Source: Sphingomonas sp. GC_Shp_5
GTDB lineage: Bacteria; Pseudomonadota; Alphaproteobacteria; Sphingomonadales; Sphingomonadaceae
Direction of reading: 5' to 3'
DNA length: 64,000 nt
NCBI RefSeq assembly: GCF_026540855.1
Contig: NZ_JALNUP010000016.1
Coordinates: 24,474 to 88,473, forward strand
In this document: positions 61,645 through 64,000 of the stretch, piece after piece
How the letters are laid out: each line of letters starts with the position of its first letter
Position numbering within the stretch: the stretch's first letter is position 1
Made by a program: the position numbers and the translations under genes
Notes under the pieces: generated by a model
What the model was told of the DNA's origin: nothing
Databases searched by the model: none
The model's input: only the letters and a program-made list of their open reading frames with translations

Positions 61645-61668
61645 AAAAAAAGGGGGCCGAAGCCCCCT
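61645..61668 (-). terminator. Rho-independent terminator
   Basis: AGGGGGC-CGAA-GCCCCCT followed on the minus strand by seven Ts. It lies 6 bp beyond the stop of the coiled-coil membrane gene. Confidence 0.85.
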
Positions 61669-61673
61669 TGATG

Positions 61674-61931
61674 TCAGTGCCGCAGGATCGACACCAGCGT
61701 TCCGATCGCGGTCAGGGCCACGATGGTAAAGCCGATGATGCTGATGACCCATGTCTGGGTTTTCATGTGCGTCTCGAGCGACCTTTGCAGGCCGTCGATC
61801 TTCTCCTGAAGCGGCTTTGTCGCGTCTCCAACCATGTCGTCGATATACTCCTCGATGCTGGCTACCACCAGCTTTGCCTGATCGTCGGTTACGTTGATGG
61901 ATTTGAGTGTTTGATACAGATCGACTTGCAT
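61674..61931 (-). CDS. Small coiled-coil membrane protein
   Basis: 85 residues from ATG 61931 (GGAGAAG). The first 55 residues are acidic and helical (LVVASIEEYIDDMVGDATKPLQEKIDGLQRSLETH), followed by one C-terminal membrane helix (WVISIIGFTIVALTAIGTLVSIL). It is tail-anchored by appearance. A hairpin (GCAC/GTGC within CTCCCG/CGGGAG) lies directly upstream. Confidence 0.65.
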   Translation of the reverse strand: MQVDLYQTLKSINVTDDQAKLVVASIEEYIDDMVGDATKPLQEKIDGLQRSLETHMKTQTWVISIIGFTIVALTAIGTLVSILRH

Positions 61932-61994
61932 AGGCTTCTCCCGTTGTTTGCACGAAATTGTGCGGGAGTACCGGGACATGGGCTCCGGGCGATC

Positions 61995-62082
61995 GGGTCA
62001 GGGACCGCGTAGCGGCCGCGCCAGCGGGGCGTGGGGGAGCCGATTTGCACAGCAAATTGGGGGAACCGCGCATCCTTGAGGC
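61995..62082 (-). repeat. Structured direct repeat, copy 2
   Basis: The same outer blocks as copy 1, with a shorter apical hairpin (CCGATTTG-CACAG-CAAATTGG). It lies 64 bp upstream of the coiled-coil membrane gene, the same relative place and orientation as copy 1. Confidence 0.75.
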
Positions 62083-62218
62083 GATCGCCGCACCCATGTC
62101 ATACTTGGACGACACGAATGAGCAGTCCTCCCACAGTGCCGCAGTGCGCGAAGCGCGGGGCCGGGACGGGCTCGATGCCCGTCCTGGCCCCCTAAGTCTT
62201 TGCGCCTGACAAAGGCGC

Positions 62219-62236
62219 GGGGGCCTTTCGGCCCCC
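62219..62236 (-). terminator. GC hairpin after the 54-aa gene
   Basis: GGGGGCC-TTTC-GGCCCCC, 7 bp downstream of the small minus-strand gene. Similar in sequence to the terminator at 61651, but without the T-run. Confidence 0.55.
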
Positions 62237-62242
62237 ACCCGG

Positions 62243-62407
62243 TCAGGCGAAGGGGTCGAACTCGTGGACCACGGTGAGCGAGCTATCGTGGTCTTCTGCG
62301 GTGATGACGCTGTATTGAGTGCCCACGGCGATGACCATGGTGACGACCATGAGGTTCCGGGCGAGGCTGAGAGCGGATTTGCGGGCGATCCAGATGTCGT
62401 TGAACAT
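62243..62407 (-). CDS. Small membrane protein (54 aa)
   Basis: From ATG 62407 with AAGGAG seven bases upstream. It reads MFNDIWIARKSALSLARN then a hydrophobic segment LMVVTMVIAVGTQYSVI and an acidic tail (ITAEDHDSSLTVVHEFDPF). A leader hairpin GCGGGGTTCATCCCCGC with the adjoining TCGACAGGCG element lies just upstream. Confidence 0.55.
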   Translation of the reverse strand: MFNDIWIARKSALSLARNLMVVTMVIAVGTQYSVITAEDHDSSLTVVHEFDPFA

Positions 62408-62911
62408 GTCCGAGGCTCCTTGAAGCCGGCGGGGTTCATCCCCGCTCGACAGGCGCCCGACAGGACGGGGAGGGGCCGCGATCACTTTTTTCCGGCACGG
62501 AAAAAAGCCGTAGCGAAGCGCCCGGACCCCTTGCGGGTTGATCGTATAAGGCCCCGAGCCGGCCCAAGGATTGCGCCTCAAAGAGCGGGGTGAAGCTCGT
62601 TGGCCGGAGCTTCGCGTTCAACGGTGGACCGCCTGTGACGCACCCTTGCCCGGAGGTGGACGTTCGCTTGATCCGCTGGACCGCTCTGCGTCTTGTTCGA
62701 TGAGATAGCCGCTGGGGTGCTGATCGCCCCTGGCTGGTTATGGTCGGAAAGATGTTGCCGCTTTTCGGAAGAAGATTTCCTGCGCGCTCCGCGCCCGTCA
62801 GTTGATCGTTACCCGAATGGGCCGAGACCCGTAGGGACTCGGTGGAGCAAAGCGGAATAGAGCGACGGTCCCGGCGCAGCCGGGAGACGCCGAATTACTC
62901 TCTTCCGGATC
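62408..62911. other. Hairpin-rich gene-free stretch
   Basis: About 500 bp with no supported gene. It contains a GCGGGG/CCCCGC leader hairpin (62430-62446), a perfect 10-bp stem CTTTTTTCCG-GCA-CGGAAAAAAG (62485-62507), and a GC stem near 62865-62885 (GGTCCCGGC/GCCGGGA). Nothing identifies a known RNA family. Confidence 0.45.
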
Positions 62912-63160
62912 TCACGAAATGCGCTTCGACACTTCCCGCAGCAATTCCGGATTTTGGTTCAGCTCGCGCACCGCCTTGAGCATTCCATTCTCGAAATGGC
63001 TCACATGGGTCGGCTGTGGTCGGGGATCATCCAAAAGGTCGGACAATCTAATCCCCTCGGGAAGCGGCTGTTCCTCCGCAGTAGGGTTGTGATCTGTGAG
63101 GCCGCTGAGATCGCCTAGCGCGCCCGCGACCGGCTGAGGGGTTAGACGGTTCTTGCGCAT
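62912..63160 (-). CDS. Hypothetical protein (82 aa)
   Basis: ATG 63160 has GAAGGAGG eight bases upstream; ATG 63181 overlaps that site and is less likely. The protein is Pro-rich at its start (RLTPQPVAGALGDLSGL) with a helical end (MLKAVRELNQNPELLREVSKRI). No family is recognised. Confidence 0.6.
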   Translation of the reverse strand: MRKNRLTPQPVAGALGDLSGLTDHNPTAEEQPLPEGIRLSDLLDDPRPQPTHVSHFENGMLKAVRELNQNPELLREVSKRIS

Positions 63161-63254
63161 GGCCTTGTCCTCCTTCGACATTGTGCCAGCGTAGCTTGGC
63201 GAGCCGGGTCCGCGAAAACGGGCATCTACGAGACGAGCGGTGAACACGAGGAGA

Positions 63255-63278
63255 GGCCCGGAGCCGCAGCTCCGGGCC
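63255..63278 (-). terminator. GC hairpin after ssb
   Basis: GGCCCGGAGC-CGCA-GCTCCGGGCC, a perfect 10-bp stem 17 bp beyond the ssb stop. It lacks a long U-tract. Confidence 0.55.
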
Positions 63279-63294
63279 GTTTCCCGCCTCCGAG

Positions 63295-63702
63295 TCAGAA
63301 GGGGACGTCGTCGTCATCCAGACCGCCGTGGTCCTGCGTGTTGCCCTGCTGGCGACCGCGGCTGAGGAAGGTCACTTCGTCGGCGATGATCTCGACGCCG
63401 TAGCGCTCGATGTTCTCCTGGTCGGTCCAGCGGGTGTAGTGGATGCGACCCCGGACCATGACCTTCTGGCCCTTGTCGACATACTGCGCGACGGTCTTGC
63501 CGACGCCGTTGAAGCAGGTGATCCGGTGCCACTCTGTGTCCTCGAAGCGGCGGTTGTCGCTGTCCTTCATGATCTTGCCCTCGCTGTCGCGCTTGGGGCG
63601 CGAGGTGGCGAGGCTGAACTGGGTGATCTTGGTGCCGCCCTGGGTGGAGCGGGTTTCGGGCGTGGCGCCGACGTTGCCGGCGAGGATGACGAGGTTCTGC
63701 AT
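63295..63702 (-). CDS. ssb: Single-stranded DNA-binding protein
   Basis: 135 residues from ATG 63702 (AGGAACC upstream). MQNLVILAGNVGATPETRST, WHRITCFNGVGKTVAQYVDKGQKVMVRGRIHYTRW and the C-terminal tip DDDDVPF are canonical SSB. The tip recruits host replication proteins. It is distinct from the shorter SSB-like protein at 3.8 kb. Confidence 0.95.
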   Translation of the reverse strand: MQNLVILAGNVGATPETRSTQGGTKITQFSLATSRPKRDSEGKIMKDSDNRRFEDTEWHRITCFNGVGKTVAQYVDKGQKVMVRGRIHYTRWTDQENIERYGVEIIADEVTFLSRGRQQGNTQDHGGLDDDDVPF

Positions 63703-64000
63703 TTCGAGGTTCCTTTTTTGCTTCGCCGGGGGTTCGTCCCCTCGACTGAACACCGTCAAAGGCGGCCAGGACGCCCTCTCCACCGAAGCGCGAAGCGCGT
63801 AGGGGAACCCCGATCAAAGGGGTGGTGCGGGCAGCCGCGCAGCGGCAACTCGGCCCGAATGATCGCGGGTTGGAGGGGGTGGACGGCCGGCTTAGGTCGT
63901 TCAGGAAAGAGAGGGGATGAACCCCCACGGGCGCGCAAACGCCAAGGATCCGAAGAGCAGGACACCCTTGTCGCTATCCTCGTCCGGCATTGCCACCACG
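63703..64000. other. Right edge, ssb upstream region
   Basis: The ssb leader holds a GGGG/CCCC hairpin (63728-63741) and a second one near 63806-63822 (GGGGAACCCCGAT...GGGGT). At the very edge a minus-strand frame, ending at TGA 63901 and reading VVAMPDEDSDKG before that, could be the C-terminus of a gene beyond the window; support is weak. Confidence 0.35.

Noticed and set aside
63756..63965. Minus-strand frame at the right edge as a gene
   Set aside because: Translation is Arg/Pro-rich and crosses hairpin sequences; a different frame ending at 63901 is a slightly better but still weak candidate.

Overview
The window looks like a large conjugative plasmid, or a close derivative, from an alphaproteobacterium. 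A sphingomonad such as Sphingomonas, Sphingobium or Novosphingobium fits best. The grounds are high GC, iteron-flanked repA of the RPA type, parA, a MOBP-type relaxase with an oriT-like site, a complete VirB1-VirB11/VirD4 type IV secretion system, a DUF3768 gene, a VbhA-like antitoxin and two plasmid-type ssDNA-binding proteins. No rRNA, tRNA, CRISPR or chromosomal housekeeping block was seen; the enolase and phosphoglycerate mutase genes sit inside a resistance cassette. The taxon is an inference from gene style.

Layout. 0-9 kb, mostly minus strand: a left-edge partial gene (possibly strawberry-notch-like), hypotheticals, a CHC2/Toprim primase-like protein, two HNH-type proteins, an SSB-like protein, a winged-helix protein, then repA with eight iterons on both sides. 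At 7.8-9.1 kb are two small XRE-like regulators and a recombinase-derived HTH protein whose catalytic residues look lost. 9.3-24 kb, plus strand: an M15-like peptidase, VirB1, an LPD7 protein, VirB2-B5, EexN, VirB6-B11 and VirD4, packed with frequent ATGA overlaps.

24.7-34.9 kb: a promoter and fluoride riboswitch lead a fluoride-tolerance operon with a CLC-F antiporter, DUF190, EamA, an alkaline-phosphatase-like exoprotein, two histidine phosphatases, USP, enolase, UppP, TauE and CrcB. Besides exporting fluoride, it appears to supply spare copies of glycolytic steps, including fluoride-sensitive enolase. 35.4-42.4 kb: mobilization (coiled-coil protein, relaxase, MobC/TraJ-like protein, oriT), then parA and its partner with a centromere-like repeat field, then a serine resolvase with its res site.

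42.7-45.4 kb: an atypical lower-GC two-gene unit (small acidic protein plus zinc-hook SMC/RecF-like ATPase), the best candidate here for an undescribed defence system. 45.6-49.6 kb: an SOS block (SRAP gene split by a 1.5 kb IS1182-like element with a 4-bp duplication, LexA box, umuD, umuC). 49.6-56.3 kb: MerR/CDF/CzcCBA heavy-metal efflux. 56.4-59.6 kb: arsR-arsC-arsB-ynfA-arsH. 59.6-63.7 kb: small minus-strand genes (VbhA-like, DUF3768, small membrane proteins, ssb), each with its own hairpin-rich leader and usually a terminal hairpin. Structured repeats recur in those leaders. With the inferred nic polarity, these genes would be read from the transferred strand, which suggests early expression in recipients, though this is speculative.
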